Below are positions 1-14,362 of a stretch of DNA of 64,000 nt, in pieces. The notes beneath the pieces are model-generated. The model searched no databases and was not told the origin of the DNA. It was given only the letters and a program-made list of their open reading frames with translations. Within the stretch, counting starts at the first letter, position 1. Every line of letters starts with the position of its first letter. The DNA comes from Leptasterias polaris (taxonomy: Eukaryota; Echinodermata; Asteroidea; Forcipulatida; Asteriidae): the NCBI GenBank assembly GCA_037783415.1, contig JAZGTN010000217.1, positions 248,001-312,000 on the forward strand. The letters run 5' to 3'. A program made the position numbers and the translations under genes.

Positions 1-700
1 GAACCAGTGGTGAAAGTTAGGTTGAAGATGTAAGCAAGACGGTGAGAATTAATAAAGGAAATTACAGATTTCACAAAAGAATTTATGCTATAATCCGCAG
101 CTGCTTTTTAGATCATTGCTCATTTGACTAAGACTAAGAAGGGGGTCTGTGGTAAAAAGGAGAAGGCAAAGACAAAAGGTTATTAGTAGTTTCCTTCTTG
201 GATGTTCAGACCATGGGGTTGGATGGTCTGGAGTCGCCTTATCCACAGTTTCTCTCAACTTAAAGGAAAAATCTCTGTGGTTTCTCAAGAGGTGTTTCCA
301 AGGCCACGGATTCAGTCAACACCCTTAAGCTCGATATACCTTTAGGACATCACTTCAATCTTCCTAATCACTCTATTTTCTCCCTCTTCCCATTATTGCT
401 TCTTTTTTGTTCCCCACCTCTTGTGGTCAAAGCAGCCCCTTCCCCCCCTTTGTCAACCCCCTCTTTGTTCATCCCCTGCTCTGTCTGTGCACTTTCATCT
501 CTGTGATCTCGTTCCAATGACTGCTTTTGTTACACCAGTTTACCTGTTTTATGTGTGTTGTGTTGTCATTTAGCCTAGAGAAAGACTCTCCTAGGGTTGG
601 AACATCAGGCCACCAACTAATTTTTGCATTAACAACAAACTTAATAAAAACTAGAAATCTAGAGTTTGTGGACAACTCAGGGTGTTCGGCTCGAACGAAA
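1..700. other. Non-coding flank with dispersed repeat
   Basis: No gene is recognisable here. Bases 540-640 hold a dispersed repeat (GAGAAAGACT, then a GGxxGGAACxTCAGGCCACC block). Related copies lie at 36930-36985 (inverse) and 59150-59290. The short open frames in the stretch have no recognisable domain. The Helentron-like array begins to be recognisable just after this segment. Confidence 0.5.
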
Positions 701-2139
701 TAAAGTGACTGCGTAAATAAAAATAGGAAAATTATTGTGTGAAGGTTTTTTGTCTAATTGTGCTGTGATGACGGGCAAAATATTTATTTGAACCTCTTGT
801 TGATCTCTGTGCAAAATCATAGCCTAAAGGTTGTCATATGAAACTTCAACTTCCGGTTTTGACAGGGAAAGGTCAAATGGGGTCACACTTTGTACAAAGT
901 ATCTAGAATTGCCCAAGAGCTTTAAATTGTGTGTTTTGAACTGTTTTCAGCCTGCCGCTAGAGGGCGCTTTTGAATTATGTGACGTAAACCAGACACTTG
1001 CCAGATCACAACATAGTTAAAAACAACTCAAAAAAAATTCCCACTTTCAAGTTACTGGGCATTTCAGGTTTCGACCGGAAGTAGAGGTCATGTGAGGTCA
1101 CGCGCATGACAAAAAATTAAGACCTATTTGACCTTAGTATGATCCCGCATAAAGCAACCGCCGGTCTCTTAAGTGTGATTTGTTACAGACTTTCAAACAT
1201 AAAAAAATAAATAAGAGAATACGCTTGAGAAACATAATTTAAAGTTTGAGTGGCCAGGGCAAGGTTGTTCACACGTTAATACGCTATCGTGCGTCGTCAA
1301 TGCGGGTGAACTGATAGGTGCGTGTTTTAGTCCTTTTTCGACCAGATGTAAAAGAAACATGTTGTTATGTCTGTGCAAAAGTTTGAGCAGGCTTAACGGT
1401 CTACACCCTGATAAAAAAATTATGCTGAAATGATTAGTAGCTTTAAAGATATGAACATGATCAGATATTTTGAAATTTTCAACTTCCGTTTTGAACCGGA
1501 AGTCAGTTCAAATGTTGTAAAGGTTCTGTGTAGCATTTGTCAAACTCTTAACGACCTATCCGATGATGTGTAGATTGTACAAATTCATTCAGTGGTTCAT
1601 GAGTTATGTTTGTTTCAAGTATTAAACTTTGATTTAGTGTAATTTGATACCCGATGACATCATCATGACATCCTCAGGTGTGTGTCGTCTAGATACTAAG
1701 GTGCAGTTGTCTGATGAGTTTTAATGTTCAATTCAATTTAAATCTTGAGTTATTCCGTAAATAAGCTCGAAAGTTGTTTTTGGAAGGAAAAAAACGAAGG
1801 CGAACTTCGACCTGGGTAACGACCTGGAAGTTAAGGTCGTACAATTTTGGCGTTAACTTTTCAAATGTTGCCCCAGTCTTGGTCTATCAGATGCCAAACT
1901 TTGAACATCATAGCTTTCATATTCGTTGAGATACAGCAAAAAGCAAAATGGTCATTTTTCAACTTTAAAAACCTTGTAATTCGACACCTGATGACGTCAT
2001 CATGACGTAATGACAACTGTGCCGTCTTCGTATTGAGGTTCAATTGTCTGATGAGTTTCAAGGTTCAATTCAGTTTCAATCTTGAGTTATGATCCAGAGA
2101 AGAGTTGAGTGGAAGAAGAAGAAGGAGAAGAAAAAAAAA
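700..2139 (-). mobile_element. Helentron-like repeat, partial unit
   Basis: AT-rich non-coding repeat related to 57.5-58.1 kb and 62.3-62.9 kb. It carries the recurring motifs of the family: CTTCCGGTTxxGACCGGAAG followed by AGGTCA-type half-sites (1068-1110), GACGTCATCATGACGT (about 1993-2010), and GTTAACTTTTCAAATGTTG (about 1850-1870). It closes at about 2105-2139 with a GAA-rich tract and poly-A, read as the 5' end on the minus strand. No coding capacity is visible. Confidence 0.6.
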
Positions 2140-4219
2140 CTAGGCTTTCAGATTTTGTCATGTGACAAAAACAAGGTGTTCGTGATGAGTGATTGAATGA
2201 ATTGGTGACAACGTTTAACTCATCAATCCAATGACCGGTTCAGGTGTTATGAGTTTTGTAAAAATTAAACATCATGTTCCGGTATGAACCGGAAGTCAAG
2301 GGCAAATGGGGGTTACATTTTGTGTAGCGCTTGTTGAGATTTTGAATACCTTTCTAATGATAAATAAATTCTAAAAATCAAATGTATATGGTTCGGAAGT
2401 TATGATTTTTTTAAATATAAAGTTTAAACTTCAGGTTTTGAAAGCCTTATCTGCCGACGTACAGAAAATAAACAACCAATGTCTGCTTATGATTTTTTCA
2501 GATACTAAATTATCAAGGTCAAATGGGGTCAATTTTTGTGTAACGTTTGTCGAACTTTTAATTACCTATCCGATGATGTGTAGATTGAAAAAATCAAATA
2601 AATGGTTCCTGAGTTATGTTACAAAAAATTAAACTTTCAGTTATTGTAATTTAATACCCGATGTGGTTATCATGACGTCATTAAGTTTGTGTCATCTTGA
2701 TACTGAGGTTCAATAATCTTATGAGTTTCAATGTTCAATTCAATTTCAATCTTAAGTTATTCTGTAGATAAGCCCGAAAACAATGTTATTAATTTATCAG
2801 CGCTGTTTTCTAAATTTCAAACGAAAGAGGGTGCTGTTGCAATTTTTGTTCCCTGCTTTATAAAGATAATCAACACGACAATGACATCGCAGTGCACGGC
2901 ACAGTCAGCGCGTGAACTGGCTTGCATCAGTTTCAACGTTATGTGTACATAATGCGTTGTCAATGAAAGTGGGGGGGGGGGGGGGGTACGAGTGGGTAGG
3001 TGCATGCGCTTCATTGTCCGGTTTTAACAAGATGTAAAAGCTTAAACTGTTGTTATCTCAGTGCAAAAGTTTAAGTTTGTATCTTATAAGATCAATGCAA
3101 ATGTATTCCTACTTGTAGTTTCGGTGCGAGACGTTGTTCATTATCACTCAACTATTGAGATTCTCCGCTCTGCACTCAGCGCTCGATGTTTTAAAAACTA
3201 TATTGCCAACAGCGCCCTCTTTCGTTGGACGAAAGAGAGCGCTGTTGGGAATTCCCCCCAAAAGTTCGCGCCACATCACACACACGCACAGTCGGCACTT
3301 GCACTGCATGTAGTGTACATAGTGTGCGTTGTTGTCAGTCGTCAGCGCTTACACGTAATGTGTACAATGCGTTGTCAATGAAAGTGGGGGGGGGGGGGGG
3401 GGTACGAGTAGGAATGTGCGCTTCATTTCCCAGTTTTGACCAGATGCATACGATTACAATGTTGTTATCTCTGTGCAAAAGTTTAAGAGGGATTGCTGTT
3501 CTCCAATCTGATACAAAATTTATGCTGAAGTGATCAAGAGTTTTAAAGATATGAATAAAATAAGATAATCTGAAATGTTCAACTTCCGTTAACTACCGAA
3601 ATTAATTTAAAATATTGTACGGGTTCTGTGAAGCGTTTGTCAAACTTTTAACGATCTTTCCGATGATGTGTAGATTGTCAAAATCCGAATTATGGTTTTT
3701 GAGTTATGATTTTTACAAATATTAAAATTTGATTTGATGTAATTCAATGCCCGATGACGTAATTAAGTATGTGTTGTCTTGATACTAAGGTTCAACTATA
3801 TGTTGAGTTTCATTGTTCATTTCAATCTCAATCTTGAGTTATTCCGTAGATAAGCTCGAAAGTTGTTTTTTTAAGGAAAAAAACGAAGGCAAACTTTGAC
3901 CTAGGGTAACGACCCGGAAGAAAAGGTCGTACGATTTTGGCGTTAACTTTTCAAATGTTGCCCCACCCTTGATCTATGCGATGCCCAAGTATGAACATCA
4001 TAGCTTTCATATTCGTTGAGATACAGCAAAAAGCAAATGGTCATTTTTCAACTTTAAAAACCTTGTAATTCGACACCTGATGACGTCATCATGACGTAAT
4101 GACAACTGTGCCGTCTTCGTATTGAGGTTCAATTGTCTGATGAGTTTCAAGGTTCAATTCAGTTTCAATCTTGAGTTATGATCCAGAGAAGAGTTGAGTG
4201 GAAGAAGAAGGAGAAGAAA
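2140..4219 (-). mobile_element. Helentron-like tandem unit (about 2.1 kb)
   Basis: Begins at CTAG (2140-2143), the 3' terminus when read on the minus strand. This is followed by a subterminal palindromic region ending in ACAAAAACAAGGTGTTCG. It ends at a GAAGAAGGAGAAG/poly-A tract. It contains G runs at 2971-2986 and 3386-3402, a long hairpin near 3208-3247 (AACAGCGC arms), and paired CRE-like GACGTCATCATGACGT blocks. It encodes nothing recognisable. By architecture (CTAG end, hairpin, asymmetric inverted termini) it resembles non-autonomous Helitron2/Helentron elements. That class assignment is inference. Confidence 0.6.
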
Positions 4220-6994
4220 CTAGCCTTTCAGTTTTTGTCATGTGACAAAAACAAGGTGTTCGTGGTGAGTGATTGGATGAATAGGAAACGTCATTATACC
4301 TTATCAATCCAATTCCTGGTTCAGGAGTTATGAATTTTGGAGAAATTAATTATCAACTTCCGGTGTGGACCGGAAGTGGAGGTCATATAGGGTCACATGA
4401 TGATAAGTTTATGAAGACCTTTCAGATGATGTAAAGATTGAAGAAATCCATTGTGTGGTTCAGATATTTTGAAAGATAAAGTTTGAACTTCAGGTTTTGA
4501 ACGCCTTATCTGCCGACGTACAGAAAATAAACAACCAATGTCTGCTTATGATTTGTTCAGATACTAAATTATCATGGTCAAATGGGGTCAATTTTTGTGT
4601 AACGTTTGTCGAACTTTTAATTACCTATCCGATGATGTGTAGATTGAAAAAATCAAATAAATGGTTCATGAGTTATGTTACAAAAATTTAACTTTCAGTT
4701 ATTGTAATTTAATACCCGATGTGGTTATCATGACTTCATTAAGTTTGTGTCATCTTGATACTGAGGTTCAATAATCTTATGAGTTTCAATGTTCAATTCA
4801 ATTTCAATCTTAAGTTATTCTGTAGATAAGCCCGAAAACAATGTTATTAATTTATTTTATCAGCCCCGTTTTCTAAATTTCAAACGAAAGAGGGCGCTGT
4901 TGCAATTTTTGGTTTCTGCAAGATAAAACAATCAAACACGACGACAGTGCACGGCACAGCGCTTGAACTTGCTTGCATCAGTTTCAACGTTATGTGTACA
5001 TAATGAGTTGTCAATGAAAGTGTGGGGGGGGGGGGGGGGGGTTACGAGTGGGTAGGTGCGCTTCATTGTTCTGTTTTAACAAGATGTAAAAGGTTAAAAT
5101 GTTGTTATCTCAGTGCAAAAGTTTAAGAGGGATTGCTGTTCTATAATCTGATACAAAAATTATGCTGAAGTGATCAAGAGTTTTAAAGATGTGAATAAGA
5201 TAAGATATTATGAAATTTTTAACTTCCGTTATGAACCGAAACTTTCGAAAGTAAGTTAAAATATTGTACGTGTTCTGTGAAGCGTTTGTCATACTTTCAA
5301 CGATCTATCCGATGTCAAAATGATTTTTTTTTAAATAAAAAATTTAAACTTCCGGTTTGAACCGGAAGACAATGTCATAAGGTCACAAATTATAGCGTTA
5401 GTAATGTTTTTCAAAGCCTTATCTGACGACGTTCAGATAATAAACAACTAATTCCTGGTGTTGGAGTAATGTTTTTTTTCAAATAATTAATTGTATCTTC
5501 CTATTTAACCGGAAGTTAAGGTTAAATAGTAAATGTTGTGTGTCGTTTCTTCACTTGTTACATACCTACCCAATGACGTATAAATAAATTTAAAAAATCA
5601 AATGTGTGGTTGAGAAATTATTTTTCTTTGAAAAATTTAATTTCAACCTCCGGTTTGAACAAGAAGCCAAGTTTAAACTGGTTTCATTTGTGTAGATCCT
5701 AATCAGTACATTAAAACCTTTCAGCTAATGTATGACTTGTAAAAAACCTATAATTATGTGAACCGGAGTAACGTGTTTTTCAAATATTAGATTAATTATC
5801 TGAGGGTGTGCATTGTTTCTTGTAATATCAATGCCAATGTATTCCTACTTGTAGTTTTGGTGCGAGACGTTGTTCATTATCACTCAACTATTGCGATTCT
5901 CCGCTATGCACTCAGCGCTCGATGTTACTGAAAACATTATTCACAACAGCGCCCCCTTTTGTTGGACGAAAAAGAGCGCTGTTGGGAATTCCCCCAAAAA
6001 AATTTCGCGCCACTTCACACGCACAGTCAGCGCTGGCAATGCATGTAGCGTATATAGTGTGCGTTGTTGTCAGTCGTTAGCCCTTACACGTTATGTGTAC
6101 AATGCGTTGTCAATGAAAGTGGGAGGGGGGGGGTACGAGTAGGACGGTACGAGTAGGACGGTGCGCTTCATTTCCCAGTTTTGACCAGATGCATAGGATT
6201 ATAATGTTGTTATCTCTGTGCAAAAGTTTAAGAGGGATTGCTGTTCTACAATCTGATACAAAAATTATGCTGAAGTGATCAAGAGTTTTAAAGATGTGAA
6301 TAAGATAAGATATTATGAAATTTTCAACTTCCGTTATGAACCGAAACTTTCGAAAGTAAGTTAAAATATTGTACGTGTTCTGTGAAGCGTTTGTCAAACT
6401 CTTAACGATCTATCCGATGATGTGTAGATTGTCAAAATCCGAATTATGGTTTTTGAGTTATGATTTTTACAAATATTAAACTTTGATGTAATGTAATTCA
6501 GTGCCCGATGACGTCATCATGACGTAATTAGGTATGTATTATCTTGATACTAAGGTTCAACTATCTGGTGAGTTTCAACATTCAATTCAATCTCAATCTT
6601 GAGTTATTCCGTAGATAAGCTCGAAAGTTCTTTTTTGAAGGAAAAAAACGAAGGTGAACTTCGACCTGGGTAACGACCCGGAAGTTAAGGTCGTACAATT
6701 TTGGCGTTAACTTTTCAAATGTTGTCCCAGTCTTGGTCTATCAGATGCCAAAACTTTGAACATCATAGCTTTCATATTCGTTGAGATACAGCAAAAAGCA
6801 AATGGTCATTTTTCAACTTTAAAAACCTTGTAATTCGACACCTGATGACGTCATCTTGACGTAATGACAACTGTGCCGTCTTCGTATTGAGGTTCAATTG
6901 GCTGATGAGTTTCAAGGTTCATTTCAGTTTCAATCTTGAGTTATGATCCAGAGAAGAGTTGAGTGGAAGAAGAAGAAGGAGAAGAAAAAAAACC
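4220..6994 (-). mobile_element. Helentron-like tandem unit (2775 bp)
   Basis: Starts at CTAG (4220-4223) with the GTTTTTGTCA/TGACAAAAAC hairpin and AAGGTGTTCG, and ends in the GAA-rich tract. It is very similar along its length to the next unit (for example 4497-4691 against 7272-7466, offset 2775). It includes several submodules of about 150 bp, each with an ETS-like CTTCCGG..CCGGAAG palindrome. Open frames in it are short shadows in repeat sequence. Confidence 0.6.
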
Positions 6995-9747
6995 CTAGAC
7001 TTTCAGTTTTTGTCATGTGACAAAAACAAGGTGTTCGTGGTGAGTGATTGGATGAATAGGAAACGTCATTATACCTTATCAATCCAATTCCTGGTTCAGG
7101 AGTTATGAATTTTGGAGAAATTAATTATCAACTTCCGGTGTGGACCGGAAGTGGAGGTCATATAGGGTCACATGATGATAAGTTTATGAAGACCTTTCAG
7201 ATGATGTAAAGATTGAAGAAATCCATTGTGTGGTTCAGATATTTTGAAAGATAAAGTTTGAACTTCAGGTTTTGAATGCCTTATCTGCCGACGTACAGAA
7301 AATAAACAACCAATGTCTGCTTATGATTTGTTCAGATACTAAATTATCATGGTCAAATGGGGTCAATTTTTGTGTAACGTTTGTCGAACTTTTAATTACC
7401 TATCCGATGATGTGTAGATTGAAAAAATCAAATAAATGGTTCATGAGTTATGTTACAAAAATTTAACTTTCAGTTATTGTAATTTAATACCCGATGTGGT
7501 TATCATGACGTCATTAAGTTTGTGTCATCTTGATACTGAGGTTCAATAATCGTATGAGTTTCAATGTTCAATTCAATTTCAATCTTAAGTTATTCTGTAG
7601 ATAAGCCCGAAAACAATGTTATTAATTTATTTTATCAGCCCCGTTTTCTAAATTTCAAACGAAAGAGGGCGCTGTTGCAATTTTTGGTTTCTGCAAGATA
7701 AAACAATCAAACACGACGACAGTGCACGGCACAGCGCTTGAACTTGCTTGCATCAGTTTCAACGTTATGTGTACATAATGAGTTGTCAATGAAAGTGTGG
7801 GGGGGGGGGGGTTACGAGTGGGTAGGTGCGCTTCATTGTTCTGTTTTAACAAGATGTAAAAGGTTAAAATGTTGTTATCTCAGTGCAAAAGTTTAAGAGG
7901 GATTGCTGTTCTATAATCTGATACAAAAATTATGCTGAAGTGATCAAGAGTTTTAAAGATGTGAATAAGATAAGATATTATGAAATTTTTAACTTCCGTT
8001 ATGAACCGAAACTTTCGAAAGTAAGTAAAAATATTGGATGTGTTCTGTGAAGCGTTTGTCATACTTTCAACGATCTATCCGATGTCAAAATGATTTTTTT
8101 TTTAATATAAAATTTAAACTTCCGGTTTGAACCGGAAGACAATGTCATAAGGTCACAAATTATAGCGTTAGTAATGTTTTTCAAAGCCTTATCTGACGAC
8201 GTTCAGATAATAAACAACTAATTCCTGGTTTTGGAGTAATGTTTTTTTTCAAATAATTAATTGTATCTTCCTATTTAACCGGAAGTTAAGGTTAAATAGT
8301 AAATGTTGTGTGTCGTTTCTTCACTTGTTACATACCTACCCAATGACGTATAAATAAATAAAAAAAATCAAATGTGTGGTTGAGAAATTATTTTTCTTTG
8401 AAAAATTTAATTTCAACCTCCGGTTTGAACAAGAAGCCAAGTTTAAACTGGTTTCATTTGTGTAGATCCTAATCAGTACATTAAAACCTTTCAGCTAATG
8501 TATGACTTGTAAAAAACCTATAATTATGTGAACCGGAGTAATGTGTTTTTCAAATATTAGATTAATTATCTGAGGGTGTGCATTGTTTCTTGTAATATCA
8601 ATGCCAATGTATTCCTACTTGTAGTTTTGGTGCGAGACGTTGTTCATTATCACTCAACTATTGCGATTCTCCCCTCAGCGCTCGATGTTCTGAAAACTGT
8701 TTTCACAACAGCGCCCTCTTTCGTTGGACGAAAAAGAGCGCTGTTGGGATTCCCCCAAAAATATTTCGCGCCATATCAAACACGTACAGTCAGCACTGGC
8801 AATGCATGTAGCGTACATAGTGTGCGTTGTTGTCAGTCGTTAGCGCTTACACGTTATGTGTACAATGCGTTGTCAATGAAAGTGGGAGGTGGGGGGGGGG
8901 TACGAGTAGGACGGTGCGCTTCATTTCCCAGTTTTGACCAGATGCATACGACTATAATGTTGTTATCTCTGTGCAAAAGTTTAAGAGGGATTGCTGTTCT
9001 ACAATCTGATACAAAAATTATGCTGAAGTGATCAACAGTTTTAAAGATGTGAATAAGATAAAATATTATGAAATTTTCAACTTCCGTTATGAACCGAAAC
9101 TTTCGAAAGTAAGTTAAAATATTGTACGTGTTCTGTGAAGCGTTTGTCAAACTCTTAACGATCTATCCGATGATGTGTAGATTGTCAAAATCCGAATTAT
9201 GGTTTTTGAGTTATGATTTTTACAAATATTAAACTTTGATTTAATGTAATTCAGTGCCCGATGACGTCATCATGACGTAATTAGGTATGTATTGTCTTGA
9301 TACTAAGGTTCAACTATCTGGTGAGTTTCAACATTCAATTCAATCTCAATCTTGAGTTATTCCGTAGATAAGCTCGAAAGTTCTTTTTTGAAGGAAAAAA
9401 ACGAAGGTGAACTTCGACCCAGGGTAACGACCCGGAAGTTAAGGTCGTACAATTTTGGCGTTAACTTTTCAAATGTTGCCCCAGTCTTGGTCTATCAGAT
9501 GCCAAAACTTTGAACATCATAGCTTTCATATTCGTTGAGATACAGCAAAAAGCAAATGGTCATTTTTCAACTTTAAAAACCTTGTAATTCGACACCTGAT
9601 GACGTCATCATGACGTAATGACAACTGTGCCGTCTTCGTATTGAGGTTCAATTGTCTGATGAGTTTCAAGGTTCAATTCAGTTTCAATCTTGAGTTATGA
9701 TCCAGAGAAGAGTTGAGTGGAAGAAGAAGAAGGAGAAGAAAAAAAAA
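6995..9747 (-). mobile_element. Helentron-like tandem unit (2753 bp)
   Basis: Near-duplicate of the 4220-6994 unit. It starts at CTAG (6995-6998) with the same subterminal hairpin and ends at a GAA/poly-A tract. The main visible differences are homopolymer lengths (G13 at 7799-7811 against G18 at 5024-5041) and scattered substitutions, suggesting a recent tandem duplication. Confidence 0.6.
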
Positions 9748-11632
9748 CTAGCCTTTCAGTTTTTGTCATGTGACAAAAACAAGGTGTTCGTGGAAAGTGA
9801 TTAAATGAAAGGTAACGATATTATACCTTATCAATTCAATGCCTGGTTCAGGAGTTAAGAATTTTTCAAAAAATAAACATCAATTTCCGGTTTTGACCGG
9901 AAGTCAAGGTCAAATAGGGTCACATTTTGTGTAGCGCGTGATTAGTTTATGAAGACCTTTCAGATGATGTATAGATTGAAAAAATTCAATGTGTTTTTCA
10001 GAAGTTAATTTTTTTTTCAAATATAAAATTTAAACTTCCGGTTTGAACCGGAAGACAATGTCATCATCAGGTCACAAATTATAGCGTTAGTAATGTTTTT
10101 CAAAGCCTTATCTGACGACGTTCAGATAATAAACAACTAATTTCTGATTCTGGAGTATGATTTTTTCAAATAATTAATTGTATCTTCCTGTTTAACCGGA
10201 AGTCAAGGTAATGGTCAATGTTGTGTGTCGTTTCTCAAGTTATTACATACCTACCCAATGACGTAAAAATAAATAAAAAATCAATTGTGTGGTTGAGAAA
10301 TTATTTTTCTTTGAAAAATTAAATTTCAACCTCCGGTTTGAACAAAAAGCCAAGTGTAAACTGATTTCATTTGTGTAGATCCTCATCAGTTCATTAAAAC
10401 CTTTCAGCCGATGTATGACTTGTAAAAATATTATAATTATGTGATTGATTATCTGAGGGTGTGCAATGTATCTTATAACATCAATGCAAATGTATTCCTA
10501 CTTGTAGTCTTGGTGCGAGACGTTGTTCATTATCACTCAACTATTGCGATTCTCCGCTCTGCACTCAGCGCTCGATGTTACTAAAAACGTTAACAGCGCC
10601 CTCTTTCGTTGGACGAAAGAGAGCGCTGTTGGGAATTCCCCCCCCAAAAATTCCCGCCACAACACAAGCGCACAGTCGGCACTTGCACTGCATGTAGCGT
10701 ACATAGTGTGCGTTGTTGTCAGTCGTCAGAGCTTACACGTAATGTGTACAATGCGTTGTCAATGAAAGTGGGGGGGGGGGGGGGGGGGTACGAGTAGGAC
10801 GGTGCGCTTCATTTCCCAGTTTTGACCAGATGCATACGACTATAATGTTGTTATCTCTGTGCAAAAGTTTAAGAGGGATTGCTGTTCTACAATCTGATAC
10901 AAAAATTATGCTGAAGTGATCAAGAGTTTTAAAGATGTGAATAAGATAAGATATTATGAAATTTTCAACTTCCGTTATGAACCGAAACTTTCGAAAGTAA
11001 GTTAAAATATTGTACGTGTTCTGTGAAGCATTTGTCAAACTCTTAACGATCTATCCGATGATGTGTAGATTGTCAAAATCCGAATTATGGTTTTTGAGTT
11101 ATGATTTTTACAAATATTAAACTTTGATTCAATGTAATTCAGTGCCCGATGACGTCATCATGACGTAATTAGGTATGTATTGTCTTGATACTAAGGTTCA
11201 ACTATCTGGTGAGTTTCAACATTCAATTCAATCTCAATCTTGAGTTATTCCGTAGATAAGCTCGAAAGTTGTTTTTTGAAGGAAAAAAACGAAGGTGAAC
11301 TTCGACCCAGGGTAACGACCCGGAAGTTAAGGTCGTACAATTTTGGCGTTAACTTTTCAAATGTTGCCCCAGTCTTGGTCTATCAGATGCCAAAACTTTG
11401 AACATCGTAGCTTTCATATTCGTTGAGATACAGCAAAAAGCAAATGGTCATTTTTCAACTTTAAAAACCTTGTAATTCGACACCTGATGACGTCATCATG
11501 ACGTAATGACAACTGTGCCGTCTTCGTATTGAGGTTCAATTGTCTGATGAGTTTCAAGGTTCAATTCAGTTTCAATCTTGAGTTATGATCCAGAGAAGAG
11601 TTGAGTGGAAGAAGAAGGAGAAGAAAAAAAAA
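9748..11632 (-). mobile_element. Helentron-like tandem unit, copy 1 of 3 (1885 bp)
   Basis: First of three almost identical units in direct tandem, at 1885-1886 bp spacing. Starts CTAG (9748-9751) plus hairpin plus AAGGTGTTCG. It lacks about 0.9 kb present in the two preceding units. It has a G19 tract at 10770-10788, an 18-bp-arm hairpin near 10592-10630 and CRE-like dyads. Confidence 0.65.
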
Positions 11633-13518
11633 CTAGCCTTTCAGTTTTTGTCATGTGACAAAAACAAGGTGTTCGTGGAAAGTAATTAAATGAAAGGTAA
11701 CGATATTATACCTTATCAATTCAATGCCTGGTTCAGGAGTTAAGAATTTTTCAAAAAATAAACATCAATTTCCGGTTTTGACCGGAAGTCAAGGTCAAAT
11801 AGGGTCACATTTTGTGTAGCGCGTGATTAGTTTATGAAGACCTTTCAGATGATGTATAGATTGAAAAAATTCAATGTGTTTTTCAGAAGTTAATTTTTTT
11901 TTCAAATATAAAATTTAAACTTCCGGTTTGAACCGGAAGACAATGTCATCATCAGGTCACAAATTATAGCGTTAGTAATGTTTTTCAAAGCCTTATCTGA
12001 CGACGTTCAGATAATAAACAACTAATTTCTGATTCTGGAGTATGATTTTTTCAAATAATTAATTGTATCTTCCTGTTTAACCGGAAGTCAAGGTAATGGT
12101 CAATGTTGTGTGTCGTTTCTCAAGTTATTACATACCTACCCAATGACGTAAAAATTAATAAAAAATCAATTGTGTGGTTGAGAAATTATTTTTCTTTGAA
12201 AAATTAAATTTCAACCTCCGGTTTGAACAAAAAGCCAAGTGTAAACTGATTTCATTTGTGTAGATCCTCATCAGTTCATTAAAACCTTTCAGCCGATGTA
12301 TGACTTGTAAAAATATTATAATTATGTGGTTGATTATCTGAGGGTGTGCAATGTATCTTATAACATCAATGCAAATGTATTCCTACTTGTAGTCTTGGTG
12401 CGAGACGTTGTTCATTATCACTCAACTATTGCGATTCTCCGCTCTGCACTCAGCGCTCGATGTTACTAAAAACGTTAACAGCGCCCTCTTTCGTTGGACG
12501 AAAGAGAGCGCTGTTGGGAATTCCCCCCAAAAAATTCCCGCCACAACACAAGCGCACAGTCGGCACTTGCACTGCATGTAGCGTACATAGTGTGCGTTGT
12601 TGTCAGTCGTCAGAGCTTACACGTAATGTGTACAATGCGTTGTCAATGAAAGTGGGGGGGGGGGGGGGGGGGGGTACGAGTAGGACGGTGCGCTTCATTT
12701 CCCAGTTTTGACCAGATGCATACGACTATAATGTTGTTATCTCTGTGCAAAAGTTTAAGAGGGATTGCTGTTCTACAATCTGATACAAAAATTATGCTGA
12801 AGTGATCAAGAGTTTTAAAGATGTGAATAAGATAAGATATTATGAAATTTTCAACTTCCGTTATGAACCGAAACTTTCGAAAGTAAGTTAAAATATTGTA
12901 CGTGTTCTGTGAAGCGTTTGTCAAACTCTTAACGATCTATCCGATGATGTGTAGATTGTCAAAATCCGAATTATGGTTTTTGAGTTATGATTTTTACAAA
13001 TATTAAACTTTGATTCAATGTAATTCAGTGCCCGATGACGTCATCATGACGTAATTAGGTATGTATTGTCTTGATACTAAGGTTCAACTATCTGGTGAGT
13101 TTCAACATTCAATTCAATCTCAATCTTGAGTTATTCCGTAGATAAGCTCGAAAGTTGTTTTTTGAAGGAAAAAAACGAAGGTGAACTTCGACCCAGGGTA
13201 ACGACCCGGAAGTTAAGGTCGTACAATTTTGGCGTTAACTTTTCAAATGTTGCCCCAGTCTTGGTCTATCAGATGCCAAAACTTTGAACATCGTAGCTTT
13301 CATATTCGTTGAGATACAGCAAAAAGCAAATGGTCATTTTTCAACTTTAAAAACCTTGTAATTCGACACCTGATGACGTCATCATGACGTAATGACAACT
13401 GTGCCGTCTTCGTATTGAGGTTCAATTGTCTGATGAGTTTCAAGGTTCAATTCAGTTTCAATCTTGAGTTATGATCCAGAGAAGAGTTGAGTGGAAGAAG
13501 AAGGAGAAGAAAAAAAAA
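11633..13518 (-). mobile_element. Helentron-like tandem unit, copy 2 of 3 (1886 bp)
   Basis: Near-identical to the flanking units. CTAG at 11633-11636. The G tract here is 21 bases (12654-12674). Sub-blocks bearing the CTTCCGGTTTGAACCGGAAG-type palindrome recur about every 148-150 bp in its middle third. Confidence 0.65.
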
Positions 13519-14362
13519 CTAGCCTTTCAGTTTTTGTCATGTGACAAAAACAAGGTGTTCGTGGAAAGTAATTAAATGAAAGGTAACGATATTATACCTT
13601 ATCAATTCAATGCCTGGTTCAGGAGTTAAGAATTTTTCAAAAAATAAACATCAATTTCCGGTTTTGACCGGAAGTCAAGGTCAAATAGGGTCACATTTTG
13701 TGTAGCGCGTGATTAGTTTATGAAGACCTTTCAGATGATGTATAGATTGAAAAAATTCAATGTGTTTTTCAGAAGTTAATTTTTTTTTCAAATATAAAAT
13801 TTAAACTTCCGGTTTGAACCGGAAGACAATGTCATCATCAGGTCACAAATTATAGCGTTAGTAATGTTTTTCAAAGCCTTATCTGACGACGTTCAGATAA
13901 TAAACAACTAATTTCTGATTCTGGAGTATGATTTTTTCAAATAATTAATTGTATCTTCCTGTTTAACCGGAAGTCAAGGTAATGGTCAATGTTGTGTGTC
14001 GTTTCTCAAGTTATTACATACCTACCCAATGACGTAAAAATTAATAAAAAATCAATTGTGTGGTTGAGAAATTATTTTTCTTTGAAAAATTAAATTTCAA
14101 CCTCCGGTTTGAACAAAAAGCCAAGTGTAAACTGATTTCATTTGTGTAGATCCTCATCAGTTCATTAAAACCTTTCAGCCGATGTATGACTTGTAAAAAT
14201 ATTATAATTATGTGATTGATTATCTGAGGGTGTGCAATGTATCTTATAACATCAATGCAAATGTATTCCTACTTGTAGTCTTGGTGCGAGACGTTGTTCA
14301 TTATCACTCAACTATTGCGATTCTCCGCTCTGCACTCAGCGCTCGATGTTACTAAAAACGTT

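Noticed and set aside
2030..2080. Hammerhead ribozyme (CTGATGAG in the units)
   Set aside because: The conserved GAAA and the pairing stems of a hammerhead are not found around CTGATGAGTTTCAAGG, so the match is limited to the seven-base core.
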